Shown in pieces: positions 7,806-15,432 of a stretch of 64,000 nucleotides of DNA (position 1 is its first letter; each line of letters begins with the position of its first letter). The translations under genes were made by a program, and so were the position numbers. The DNA is from Streptomyces lanatus (GTDB lineage Bacteria; Actinomycetota; Actinomycetes; Streptomycetales; Streptomycetaceae). The notes under the pieces are model-generated. The model was not told where the DNA came from. It did no database searches and saw only the letters and a program-made list of their open reading frames with translations. The DNA lies in NCBI RefSeq assembly GCF_014655715.1, contig NZ_BNBM01000025.1:1-64000 (forward strand), written 5' to 3'.

Positions 7806-10454
7806 ATGCAGATCTTCGCCCTAGTGGCGTCGGCCGCACTCACGTTGGCCGCCCTCCTCGTTCTCGTCCCTGCGGTACGTCGCATGCTCCGGGTTGTCCG
7901 GATGGGCGGGCCCGCGAGTCCGGGGCGCACCGATGAACCGGTCGCTCGAACGGTCACCATGCTCAAGGAGACCGTGCTGCACACCCGGATGCTCCAGTGG
8001 ACCTGGGTCGGCGTCATGCACTGGTTCGTGTTCGCGGCCTTCCTGTTCCTGAGCACCGCGGTGGCGGGCGCGTACGTCCAGCTCTTCGACCCCACGTGGG
8101 CGTGGCCGATCGTGGGCCACTGGTATCTCTTCGAGTGGTTCAGCGAGTTCATCGGGGCGCTGAGCACCGTCGGCATCGTCTGGCTGATCGCCTACCGGCA
8201 GAAGCACCACCCCCGCAGGGAGGGCCGTAAGAGCAGGTTCTACGGCTCGACGTTCTGGCAGGCCTACTTCGTGGAGTACCTGGCGCTGCTGGAGGGCGCG
8301 GCGATCCTGTTCATACGAGGTGCGGAGTATCACCTCGTCGACCAGGACCACGCGACGCGCGCGCACTTCCCCCTCTCCTCCTGGATCGGTGAAGCGCTCT
8401 ATCCGGTCGGCCAGGGCGCCAACGAGAACCTCGTGTACTTCATCGCGTTCTTCAAGATCGCGTTGGCGATGGTCTGGTTGATCGTCATCGGCCGCAATCT
8501 GACCATGGGCATCGCCTGGCACCGGTTCACCGCCTGGTTCAACATCTGGTTCAAGCGGGAGGCTTCGGGCCGTACGGCGCTGGGTGCGGTGAAGCCGCTC
8601 GCCGTCGAGGGCCGGGCGATCACCCTGGACGACATCGACGACCTGGACGAGGACGTCTCGCTCGGCGTCGGGAAGATCGAGGACTTCTCCTGGAAGGGGC
8701 TCCTCGACTTCACCACCTGCACCGAGTGCGGTCGCTGCCAGTCGCAGTGCCCGGCCTGGAACACCCAGAAGCCGCTGTCGCCGAAACTGCTGATGAAGGG
8801 CCTGCGCGAGCACACCTACCTCAAGGCCGCCGGCCTGGCCGGACACACCGACCGGGCCCTGATCGGCAAGGGCGCCGCGGACCAGGGGGCCTACAACCCC
8901 GAGGGTGGCGAGTACGTCGTGGACGCGGACGTGCTCTGGTCGTGCACGACGTGCGGCGCCTGTGTCGAGCAGTGCCCGGTCGACATCGAGCACGTCGACC
9001 ACATCATCGACATGCGCCGCTATCAGGTGCTGATCGAGTCGGACTTCCCCGCCGAACTCAACCAGGTCTTCAAGGGCCTCGAGAACAGGGGCAATCCCTG
9101 GAACATGGCGGCGAGCGCCCGCATGGACTGGGCCAAGGGTCTGCCGTTCGAGGTCAAGGAGGTCGGCAAGGACCTCGAGTCGCTGGAGTCGGTCGACTGG
9201 CTGTTCTGGGTCGGCTGCGCCGGCGCCTACGAGGACCGCGCCAAGAAGACGACGCGTGCGGTCGCCGAGCTGCTCCACATGGCCGGTGTCTCCTTCGGCG
9301 TCCTGGGCAACCGCGAGACCTGCACCGGCGACTCCGCCCGCCGCTCCGGCAACGAGTTCGTCTATCAGGCGCTGGCCCAGGAGAACGTCGAGACGTTCAA
9401 GGAGTTCAAGGTCAAGCAGGTCGTCGCGACCTGCGCGCACTGCTTCAACACGCTGAAGAACGAGTACAAGTCGTTCGGCATCGAGCTGGAGGTCGTCCAC
9501 CACACCCAGTTGCTCAACCGTCTGGTGCGTGAGGGCAGGCTGAAGCCGGTCGCCCCCGAGCCGGGCACCACCACGCGGTCGATCACCTACCACGACCCGT
9601 GCTACCTCGGCCGGCACAACCAGGTCTACAGCCCGCCTCGCGAACTGCTGTCGGCGCTGCCGGGAGCCTCGTACGTCGAGATGGAACGCAACTCGGAGCG
9701 GTCCTTCTGCTGCGGGGCGGGCGGCGCCCGGATGTGGATGGAGGAGAGCCTCGGCGAGCGGATCAACATGAACCGCAGCACGGAGGCCGTCGGCACCGGG
9801 GCCGATCAGATCGTGGTGGGCTGCCCGTTCTGCCAGGTGATGCTCTCCGACGGCGTCACGGCCCTCCAGGCCAAGGACGAGGCCCGCGAGGAGGTCGAGG
9901 TCCTCGACGTGGCCCAGATGCTGCTCGCGTCGGTCAAGGGCGGCGAGACGACGACCAAGCCCGATACGACCCCCACCACCCCCACGCCCCCGGCTCCCCC
10001 CGCCACCGCTCCCGCCGAACCAACTGCTTCCAGCGCCGCGGGGCCCTCACTGTTCGACCAGCCCGAGACCCAACCGGCCACCCCGGCCACCTCACTCTTC
10101 GCCCAGCCCGACACCGAACCAGCAGCCTCACTCTTCGACCAGCCCGACACCGAACCAGCCAAACCAGCAGCCTCACTCTTCGACCAGCCCAAGACCCAAC
10201 CGGCCGCACCAGCCGCCTCACTCTTCGCCCAGCCCGACACCGAACCAGCCAAACCAGCAGCCTCACTCTTCGCCCAGCCCGAGACGCAACCAGCCAAACC
10301 GGCCCCCTCACTCTTCGCCCCACCCGACACCGACCCGGCCCCCGCAACCCGCTCACTCTTCGACGTCCCGGAGACCGAGCCGAAGGTCGAACCGGAGACC
10401 GAGCCGGAGCAGCCCGAGGTCCCGGAGAAGCCGAAAGGCCTGTTCGACCTCTGA
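7806..10454 (+). CDS. Membrane Fe-S oxidoreductase (DgcB/HdrD-like), probable ETF:quinone electron conduit, with C-terminal repeat tail
   Basis: 882 residues. The N-terminal part has about five hydrophobic segments (near residues 3-25, 60-85, 105-127, 150-168 and 205-228). Two 4Fe-4S motifs follow: C305-x2-C-x2-C-x3-C (CTECGRCQSQCP) and the second from C380 (CTTCGACVEQCP). Two cysteine-rich CCG domains come next, the second including HDPCYLGRHN (about 596) and FCCGAGG (about 635). This layout matches heterodisulfide-reductase-type proteins such as DgcB of pseudomonad dimethylglycine catabolism. From about residue 748 a low-complexity tail repeats SLF-(D/A)-QP-(D/E)-T-(E/Q)-PA eight times and ends GLFDL. 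The catalytic half is complete. Its place after etfBA suggests transfer of electrons from ETF to menaquinone (inference). GAGGAA precedes the ATG. Confidence 0.88.
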   Translation: MQIFALVASAALTLAALLVLVPAVRRMLRVVRMGGPASPGRTDEPVARTVTMLKETVLHTRMLQWTWVGVMHWFVFAAFLFLSTAVAGAYVQLFDPTWAWPIVGHWYLFEWFSEFIGALSTVGIVWLIAYRQKHHPRREGRKSRFYGSTFWQAYFVEYLALLEGAAILFIRGAEYHLVDQDHATRAHFPLSSWIGEALYPVGQGANENLVYFIAFFKIALAMVWLIVIGRNLTMGIAWHRFTAWFNIWFKREASGRTALGAVKPLAVEGRAITLDDIDDLDEDVSLGVGKIEDFSWKGLLDFTTCTECGRCQSQCPAWNTQKPLSPKLLMKGLREHTYLKAAGLAGHTDRALIGKGAADQGAYNPEGGEYVVDADVLWSCTTCGACVEQCPVDIEHVDHIIDMRRYQVLIESDFPAELNQVFKGLENRGNPWNMAASARMDWAKGLPFEVKEVGKDLESLESVDWLFWVGCAGAYEDRAKKTTRAVAELLHMAGVSFGVLGNRETCTGDSARRSGNEFVYQALAQENVETFKEFKVKQVVATCAHCFNTLKNEYKSFGIELEVVHHTQLLNRLVREGRLKPVAPEPGTTTRSITYHDPCYLGRHNQVYSPPRELLSALPGASYVEMERNSERSFCCGAGGARMWMEESLGERINMNRSTEAVGTGADQIVVGCPFCQVMLSDGVTALQAKDEAREEVEVLDVAQMLLASVKGGETTTKPDTTPTTPTPPAPPATAPAEPTASSAAGPSLFDQPETQPATPATSLFAQPDTEPAASLFDQPDTEPAKPAASLFDQPKTQPAAPAASLFAQPDTEPAKPAASLFAQPETQPAKPAPSLFAPPDTDPAPATRSLFDVPETEPKVEPETEPEQPEVPEKPKGLFDL
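10047..10385 (+). repeat. Tandem repeat encoding eight SLFxQPxTxPA units
   Basis: In-frame degenerate repeats of roughly 33-45 bp, each beginning TCACT(G/C)TTCG, lie in the 3' part of the Fe-S oxidoreductase gene. Units vary mainly at D/A, D/E/K and E/Q positions, giving an acidic, proline-rich tail. The frame is conserved through all units, so the tail is likely translated. Confidence 0.85.
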
Positions 10455-10476
10455 TCGACCAGGCCCTGAAACCCAC

Positions 10477-10509
10477 TTCGCCCTGCCGACATCAGCTCGG
10501 CAGGGCGAA
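10477..10509. terminator. Bidirectional terminator between Fe-S gene and gntR
   Basis: Perfect 13-bp stem TTCGCCCTGCCGA / TCGGCAGGGCGAA with a 7-nt loop, placed 22 bp after one stop codon and 17 bp from the convergent gntR stop. Confidence 0.85.
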
Positions 10510-10526
10510 ACCGCTCTACGGCCCCG

Positions 10527-11261
10527 TCAGAGCACGCCCCGGATCTCCCGGGCGAACCCCGCGATGTGCTCACTGGTCAGCTGCTCCGCGCGGTCCGCGT
10601 CGCCGTCGGCCACGGCGTCGAGCAGGTCCGCGTGCTCGGTGATGTGGTGGGCGAGGTCGGGGAGGCGGTCGATGACCAGGCACCAGATGCGGGTGGCCAG
10701 GTTGTCGTAGCGGATCAGCACGTCCTCGAGGTGGGGGTTGCCGGCCGCCTTGTAGATGAGCCGGTGCAGCGACATGTCCGTCCGCATCATCGCGGTGCGG
10801 TCGCCGTGCGGGCGACTCTCACCGCTCCGCACCTCCTCGGCCTCGGCGCGCAGCGTGTCCCGCATGGCGTTGCCGGCGTGTACGGCGGCCCGCCGTGCGG
10901 CGAACGGCATGAGCTGCTCGCGGATGTCGGAGATCGCACCGAGCTCGGTCACGTCGATGGCGGTGGCGAAGGTGCCCCGGCGCGGGTAGGACACCACCAG
11001 ATGGTCGGTCTCAAGCCGCTTGAGGGCCTCGCGGACGGGGGTGCGTCCGACGCCGATCTCCGCGGCGAGCTGGTTGTCGTTGATGGGCTCGCCGGGCCGG
11101 ATGTCGAGCATGACCAGTCGGTCCCGCAGACGCTCGTAGGCCAGGTCGGCCAATGACACCGGCGCCGAGTCGGTGACCTGTGAGACCTCGGGGCTGCTCA
11201 TCTTCCGGCCACCTCTTCCTTCGCGTGGAACTGGCGGCACCAGCATCTTGGACTCTGACAT
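10527..11261 (-). CDS. GntR-family (FadR-type) transcriptional regulator
   Basis: 244 residues from ATG 11261, or 224 from ATG 11201. The N-terminal winged HTH includes GEPINDNQLAAEIGVGRTPVREALKRLE, here seen as GVGRTPVREALKRLE; an all-helical FCD effector domain follows with the metal/ligand-type histidines expected of the family (DMSLHRLIYKAAGN, ITEHADLLDAV). TATATT lies exactly 6 nt before 11261, which favours a leaderless start there; the 11201 start instead has GAGGTGG upstream. The TATATCAGT 9-mer over this -10 box recurs twice before folD and the dimethylglycine gene, so this protein probably represses itself and that divergent pair (inference). It is convergent with the Fe-S gene. Confidence 0.85.
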   Translation of the reverse strand: MSESKMLVPPVPREGRGGRKMSSPEVSQVTDSAPVSLADLAYERLRDRLVMLDIRPGEPINDNQLAAEIGVGRTPVREALKRLETDHLVVSYPRRGTFATAIDVTELGAISDIREQLMPFAARRAAVHAGNAMRDTLRAEAEEVRSGESRPHGDRTAMMRTDMSLHRLIYKAAGNPHLEDVLIRYDNLATRIWCLVIDRLPDLAHHITEHADLLDAVADGDADRAEQLTSEHIAGFAREIRGVL

Positions 11262-11267
11262 ACTTCA

Positions 11268-11278
11268 AATATATCAGT
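11268..11278 (-). promoter_or_regulatory. gntR -10 box overlapped by predicted operator
   Basis: On the minus strand the run ACTGATATATT joins the 9-mer ACTGATATA to a -10 box TATATT. The box ends 6 nt before the ATG at 11261. Binding by GntR would mask the promoter, consistent with autoregulation. Confidence 0.6.
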
Positions 11279-11292
11279 AACCCTGAAGAGTG

Positions 11293-11330
11293 AGGGCCCG
11301 GTCGGCTGTGGGCGCAGCCTACCGGGCCCT
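11293..11330. terminator. Terminator after opuAC
   Basis: Arms AGGGCCCGGT and ACCGGGCCCT enclose a second stem GGCTG/CAGCC with loop TGGGCG. It lies 16 bp past the opuAC stop, and marks the end of the betB-opu operon. Confidence 0.8.
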
Positions 11331-11346
11331 GCTCAGTCGTACGGCT

Positions 11347-12309
11347 CTACTTGATCCAGGCCTCCACCTTGGCGCGGTTGGCCTCGACCCACTTCTTGGC
11401 CGCGGCCTCGGGGGCCATCTTGTCCACCGCGATGTACTTCGCCACGACGTTCTGGTCGTCGTTCGTCCAGTTGAAGTTCTTCACCAGGTCATAGGCGGGG
11501 CTGCCCGACTTGGCGAACTTCGCGCTGACGATCTTGTCCAGGTCGTACACGGGGTAGTCGCAGTTCACCTTCTCCGCGTCGGCGTCGCAGCCGTCCTTGT
11601 ACTCGGGCAGCTTGACCTTGACCAGCGGCACCTCGGACATGAACCACTGCGGCTCGTAGAAGTAGCCGATCACCCATTCCTTGTCCTTCTCCGCCTTGCG
11701 GAAGGCCTGGATGAGGGCGGTCTCACTGCCCGCGTACACCACCTTGTAGTCCAGCTTCAGGTTCTTCACCAGCGCCTCGTCGTTGGTGACGAACGACGGG
11801 TCGCCGTCGAGGAGCTGGCCCTTGCCGCCGGACTCGGACGTCTTGAACTCGGCCGCGTACTTGTCGAGGTTGTTCCAGTCGGTGATGTCCGGGTGCGCCT
11901 TGGCCAGCCACGGCGGCACGTACCAGCCGATCAGGCCCTTGTTGCCGGTGGTGCCGGCCTCGACGGCGGTCTTCTGGTCGGTGATGTACTTCTTCTTCAG
12001 GTCGTCGTGGCCCCAGTTCTCCACGACGGCGTCGACCTCACCGGTCCCGAAGCCCTGCCAGGCGATCTCCTCCTTGAGGTCCTTCTGGGTGACCTTGCAG
12101 CCGAGGTCGTGCTCCGCGACGTACGCGATGACGGCCGCGTTCGCCTCGTAGCCGACCCACGGGTTGACCGCGAGGTTGAAGGTGCCGCACTTGCCCGAGC
12201 TGTCCGAGCCGCCCGCGCTGTCCTCACCGACCTTCGCTCCGCCGCAGGCGGTCAGGGTGAGGCCGAGGATCGCTATGCCGGCCGCGCCGGCCCGCCATTG
12301 TCTTGCCAT
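11347..12309 (-). CDS. opuAC: Glycine betaine/choline ABC transporter substrate-binding lipoprotein
   Basis: 320 residues. The signal peptide ends in the lipobox LTAC with Cys22, so the protein is lipid-anchored outside the membrane. The body is an OpuAC/ProX-type binding protein: FNLAVNPWVGYEANAAVIAY, then aromatic-rich segments (VENWGHDD, IGWYVPPWLA, IGYFYEPQW) that would form the box for a quaternary ammonium group. AAGGAG precedes the ATG at 12309. It is the last gene of betB-opuAA-opuAB-opuAC, 14 bp after opuAB, and is followed by a strong hairpin. Linkage to betB and the betaine genes points to glycine betaine or choline as substrate for catabolism as well as osmoprotection. Confidence 0.92.
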   Translation of the reverse strand: MARQWRAGAAGIAILGLTLTACGGAKVGEDSAGGSDSSGKCGTFNLAVNPWVGYEANAAVIAYVAEHDLGCKVTQKDLKEEIAWQGFGTGEVDAVVENWGHDDLKKKYITDQKTAVEAGTTGNKGLIGWYVPPWLAKAHPDITDWNNLDKYAAEFKTSESGGKGQLLDGDPSFVTNDEALVKNLKLDYKVVYAGSETALIQAFRKAEKDKEWVIGYFYEPQWFMSEVPLVKVKLPEYKDGCDADAEKVNCDYPVYDLDKIVSAKFAKSGSPAYDLVKNFNWTNDDQNVVAKYIAVDKMAPEAAAKKWVEANRAKVEAWIK

Positions 12310-12323
12310 GGTTGTGGTGCTCC

Positions 12324-14327
12324 TTATGCGCCGGCGCGGCGAGCCGCTGCCTGGGTGATCCGGTCGAACATGACTCCGAGAAGGACGATGGCGAGCCCGG
12401 CGGCGAGCCCCTTCCCGTACAACTGGCCCTGGGAGAAGCCGGCCACGACGTCGTAGCCGAGGGCGCCGGCTCCCACCAGGCCGCCCACCACGACCATCGA
12501 CAGCACGTAGATCAGGCCCTGGTTGGTGGCGAGTGTCAGGGCGCTGCGGGCCATCGGCAGCTGGACCTTGGTGATGATCTGCCAGGTGTTGCATCCGGCA
12601 GAGGTGGCCGCCTCGACGGTGGTCTCGGGGACGGCCCGGATGCCGTCCGCGATGATCTTCATCGCGACGGGTGCGCCGTAGACGATCGCGGCGACGATGG
12701 CGGTGAAGCGGGTGGCGCCGAACAGGGCGAGGAACGGCACGAGATAGACGAACGGCGGCATGACCTGGGCCGCGTCCAGCGTGGGCCGGATCAGCCGGTC
12801 CACGAGGGTGCTGCGCCCCATCCACACGCCGAAGACGATGCCGAGCACCATCACCAGGACGGTCGCGACGAGGGTCGAGGCCAGCGTCGTCATGCCGTCC
12901 GACCACAGGCCGGTGCCGACAAGCAGGCCCACGCACACGGCTGTGGTGATGCCCGCGCGCCACCCGCCGAGGACCACGGCCAGCGCGATCAGCACCGCGC
13001 CCACGAGCCACCACGGGGAGTCGGTGAGCAGGGTCTGGAACGGGTTGAGCAGACCGTTGGTGATGGCGTCGCGGAAGGCGTTGGTGAGCCCGGACAGGTT
13101 GTCCTGTGCCCAGGTGGTCACCGTGTCCGCACCGCGGGCGATGGCGCTGCCGGTGCTGCCCTCGCCGGGGAACTCCGCCGCCCAGAGGTAGGTGTGCGAG
13201 AGGTAGACGAGGACGGCCGCGATCGCCGCGCCGGCGCCCAACAGCGGGCGGCGCCAGGCGAGGAAGCGGTTCTTCGAGTTCCGGGCGGCCTCCTCCCGTG
13301 TGCTCGCCGCGGTGGTGACGCGGTCCAGGACGATGGCCATGACGACGATGGCCAGGCCCGCGTTGAAGGCCGTACCGACGTCGAGCGACTGGAGGGCCTG
13401 GACGACGGTCTTGCCGAGGCCGGGCGCGTCGATCAGGGCGGCGATGGTCACCATGGCCAGGGCGGCCATGATGGTCTGGTTGACGCCCATCACCACGGTC
13501 CGCTTGGACATCGGCAGCAGGACCTTCAGCAGCGACTGCCGTCGCGTGGCGCCAAGCGAGTCGGCCGCCTCGACCGTCGTCTTCGACACGTTGCGGATGG
13601 CGTGCGCCGTGATGCGGATCGTCGGCGGGGCCGCGTAGATGACGGTGGCGATGGTGGCGGAGGCGCCGCCGATGAGGAAGAACAGCGTCAGCGGGGCCAG
13701 GTAGACGAAGGTCGGCATCGTCTGCATGAAGTCGAGCAGGGGCGTGATGATCCGGTTGACCCGGTCGGAGAGACCCGCCCACACCCCCAGCGGAATCGCG
13801 AACAGCAGCGCGACGAGGACCGCGGAGAGGGTCAGCGCCAGGGTGTCCATGCTCTCCTGCCACAGGCCCTGCAGGCCCAGGAAGGTGAAGCCGGCGACGG
13901 CCAGCAGCGCGACACGCCAGTTGCCGACGGCCCAGGAGACATAGCCGGCGATGCCGACGATTCCGAGCCAGCCGATCTGCGGGACCGGGCGGTCACCGGT
14001 CGGCTGGGAGATCAGCTCCTGGACGAAGGTCACCAGGGAGTCGATGACGAGGCGGATCTCGTTGAAGAAGTACAGGAAGAGCGGGTTGGAGTTGCGGTTG
14101 GCGCCGATGGAGTCATTGAGGTCGTTGATCCACCGGTGCAGATCGGTGAGGTCGGCCGCCGCGAGGGTGAGCGTCTGCTTCCCGCGCAGTACGGCGAACA
14201 GCACCAGCCAGACGACCAGGATGGCGCCGATCACCATGGACCGGCTGATCCTGCGGGTCTCCTTGACGGGGGCGGCCGGGGGTTCGGCGATGCCCGTCTT
14301 CTCGGGTTTCTCGACGGCGACGGTCAT
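12324..14327 (-). CDS. opuAB: Glycine betaine ABC transporter permease, fused double-permease form
   Basis: 667 residues, about twice the usual OpuAB/ProW length. Two homologous permease modules are joined. Module 1 (about 175-370) has MDTLALTLSAVLVALLFAIPLG and the EAA-type loop VEAADSLGATRRQSLLKVLLPMS. Module 2 (about 475-660) has MTTLASTLVATVLVMVLGI and VEAATSAGCNTWQIITKVQLPMA. Extra helices lie before and between them. A single chain can therefore supply both halves of the translocation channel. The stop of opuAA overlaps the start (TGATG, or GTGA with the GTG at 14330). Each module keeps its coupling-helix glycine. Confidence 0.92.
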   Translation of the reverse strand: MTVAVEKPEKTGIAEPPAAPVKETRRISRSMVIGAILVVWLVLFAVLRGKQTLTLAAADLTDLHRWINDLNDSIGANRNSNPLFLYFFNEIRLVIDSLVTFVQELISQPTGDRPVPQIGWLGIVGIAGYVSWAVGNWRVALLAVAGFTFLGLQGLWQESMDTLALTLSAVLVALLFAIPLGVWAGLSDRVNRIITPLLDFMQTMPTFVYLAPLTLFFLIGGASATIATVIYAAPPTIRITAHAIRNVSKTTVEAADSLGATRRQSLLKVLLPMSKRTVVMGVNQTIMAALAMVTIAALIDAPGLGKTVVQALQSLDVGTAFNAGLAIVVMAIVLDRVTTAASTREEAARNSKNRFLAWRRPLLGAGAAIAAVLVYLSHTYLWAAEFPGEGSTGSAIARGADTVTTWAQDNLSGLTNAFRDAITNGLLNPFQTLLTDSPWWLVGAVLIALAVVLGGWRAGITTAVCVGLLVGTGLWSDGMTTLASTLVATVLVMVLGIVFGVWMGRSTLVDRLIRPTLDAAQVMPPFVYLVPFLALFGATRFTAIVAAIVYGAPVAMKIIADGIRAVPETTVEAATSAGCNTWQIITKVQLPMARSALTLATNQGLIYVLSMVVVGGLVGAGALGYDVVAGFSQGQLYGKGLAAGLAIVLLGVMFDRITQAAARRAGA

Positions 14328-15412
14328 CACGCGCCGCCTTCGCGCCCGGCGACCACCGCGAGGATCTCGTCGTCGCCGACGATGCCGAGCAGCTTGCCGT
14401 TCTCGACGACCTTGACGGGCTTGTCGGCCGCGAGCACCGCCCGGGTGGCCTCCTTGACCACGACGTCCGGGCCCAGTTCGGGACCGTCCAGCTCGTCGCC
14501 GTCCTCGGCGGGGCGCATGATCCAGCGCAGGGTGAGGACGTCGCCGCGCGGCACGTCCTTGACGAACTCGCGGACGTAGTCATCCGCCGGCGCCCCTACG
14601 AGTTCATCGCCGGTGCCGCACTGGACCATCTTGCCGTCGCGCATGATGAGGATGCGGTCGCCCAGTTTGAGGGCCTCGGAGAGGTCGTGGGTGATGAACA
14701 CCATGGTCTTGCCGACCTCGTGGTGCAGCCGGATGACCTCGTTCTGCATGTCACGGCGGATCAACGGGTCGAGCGCGGAGAACGGCTCGTCGAAGAAGAG
14801 CACGTCGGGGTCGCCGGCCAAGGCCCTTGCCAGGCCCACGCGTTGCTGCATACCGCCGGAGAGCTGGTCGGGGTAGGAGTTCTCGTAGCCCTCCAGGCCG
14901 ACCAGTTCGACGACCTCCTGGGCCCTTTTGACGCGCTCGGCCCTGCCCATGCCGCGGATCTCGAGCCCGAACGCCACGTTGTCCACGACGCGGCGGTGGG
15001 GCAGCAGACCGAAGTGCTGGAAGACCATGGAGAACTTGCGGCGCCGCAGGTCGCGCAGGCGTGCCGCGTCGGCCTCGCGGATGTCCTCGCCCTCGAAGAC
15101 GATCTCGCCCGCGGTGGGTTCGATCAGCCGGGTGAGACAGCGCACCAGGGTGGACTTGCCGGAGCCGGACAGTCCCATGACGACGAAGACCTCGCCGGGT
15201 GAGACGTCGAAGTGGACATCGCGTACGGCGGCGGTGCATCCGGTGCGGTCCATGAGCTCGCGGCGGGTGAGGCCGCACAACTCCTCGGATTCCGGCACCA
15301 GTTCGGCCTTGGGCCCGAACACCTTCCACAGCCCTCGCACGGATATGACCGGGGTGGAGCCCGAGTCCTGGGGCGTGCCGCGCCGCTGCGGCACCTCGGT
15401 CTGAGTGGTCAC
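14327..15412 (-). CDS. opuAA: Glycine betaine ABC transporter ATP-binding protein
   Basis: 361 residues. Walker A is GLSGSGKST, the signature is LSGGMQQRVGLARALAG, and Walker B is DVLFFDEPFSALDPL. The C-terminal 90 residues form what looks like one CBS-type module (VKVVENGKLLGIVGDDEILAVV); OpuA ATPases that sense ionic strength normally carry two. The GTG at 15412 has GAGG 6 nt upstream and is preferred to ATG 15424, which has no ribosome site. It lies 20 bp after betB and overlaps opuAB, so the importer and betaine aldehyde dehydrogenase share an mRNA. Confidence 0.92.
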   Translation of the reverse strand: MTTQTEVPQRRGTPQDSGSTPVISVRGLWKVFGPKAELVPESEELCGLTRRELMDRTGCTAAVRDVHFDVSPGEVFVVMGLSGSGKSTLVRCLTRLIEPTAGEIVFEGEDIREADAARLRDLRRRKFSMVFQHFGLLPHRRVVDNVAFGLEIRGMGRAERVKRAQEVVELVGLEGYENSYPDQLSGGMQQRVGLARALAGDPDVLFFDEPFSALDPLIRRDMQNEVIRLHHEVGKTMVFITHDLSEALKLGDRILIMRDGKMVQCGTGDELVGAPADDYVREFVKDVPRGDVLTLRWIMRPAEDGDELDGPELGPDVVVKEATRAVLAADKPVKVVENGKLLGIVGDDEILAVVAGREGGA

Positions 15413-15432
15413 GATCGACCTCATTTCGGCGT

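Noticed and set aside
10047..10385. CRISPR array or VNTR without coding meaning
   Set aside because: Units stay in frame with the Fe-S protein and vary at synonymous and conservative positions, so it is a coding repeat; no spacers are present.
11347..13863. Leftward frame apparently fusing part of the permease region to the substrate-binding protein
   Set aside because: The extension beyond 12309 is a shadow of opuAB in another frame; the lipoprotein start at 12309 has AAGGAG and a signal peptide.
12303..14579. Long rightward open frame of about 758 codons opposite opuAB and opuAA
   Set aside because: It is a shadow frame: the minus strand encodes clear permease and ATPase motifs, and the rightward translation is Gly/Asp/His/Arg-rich without any fold signal.
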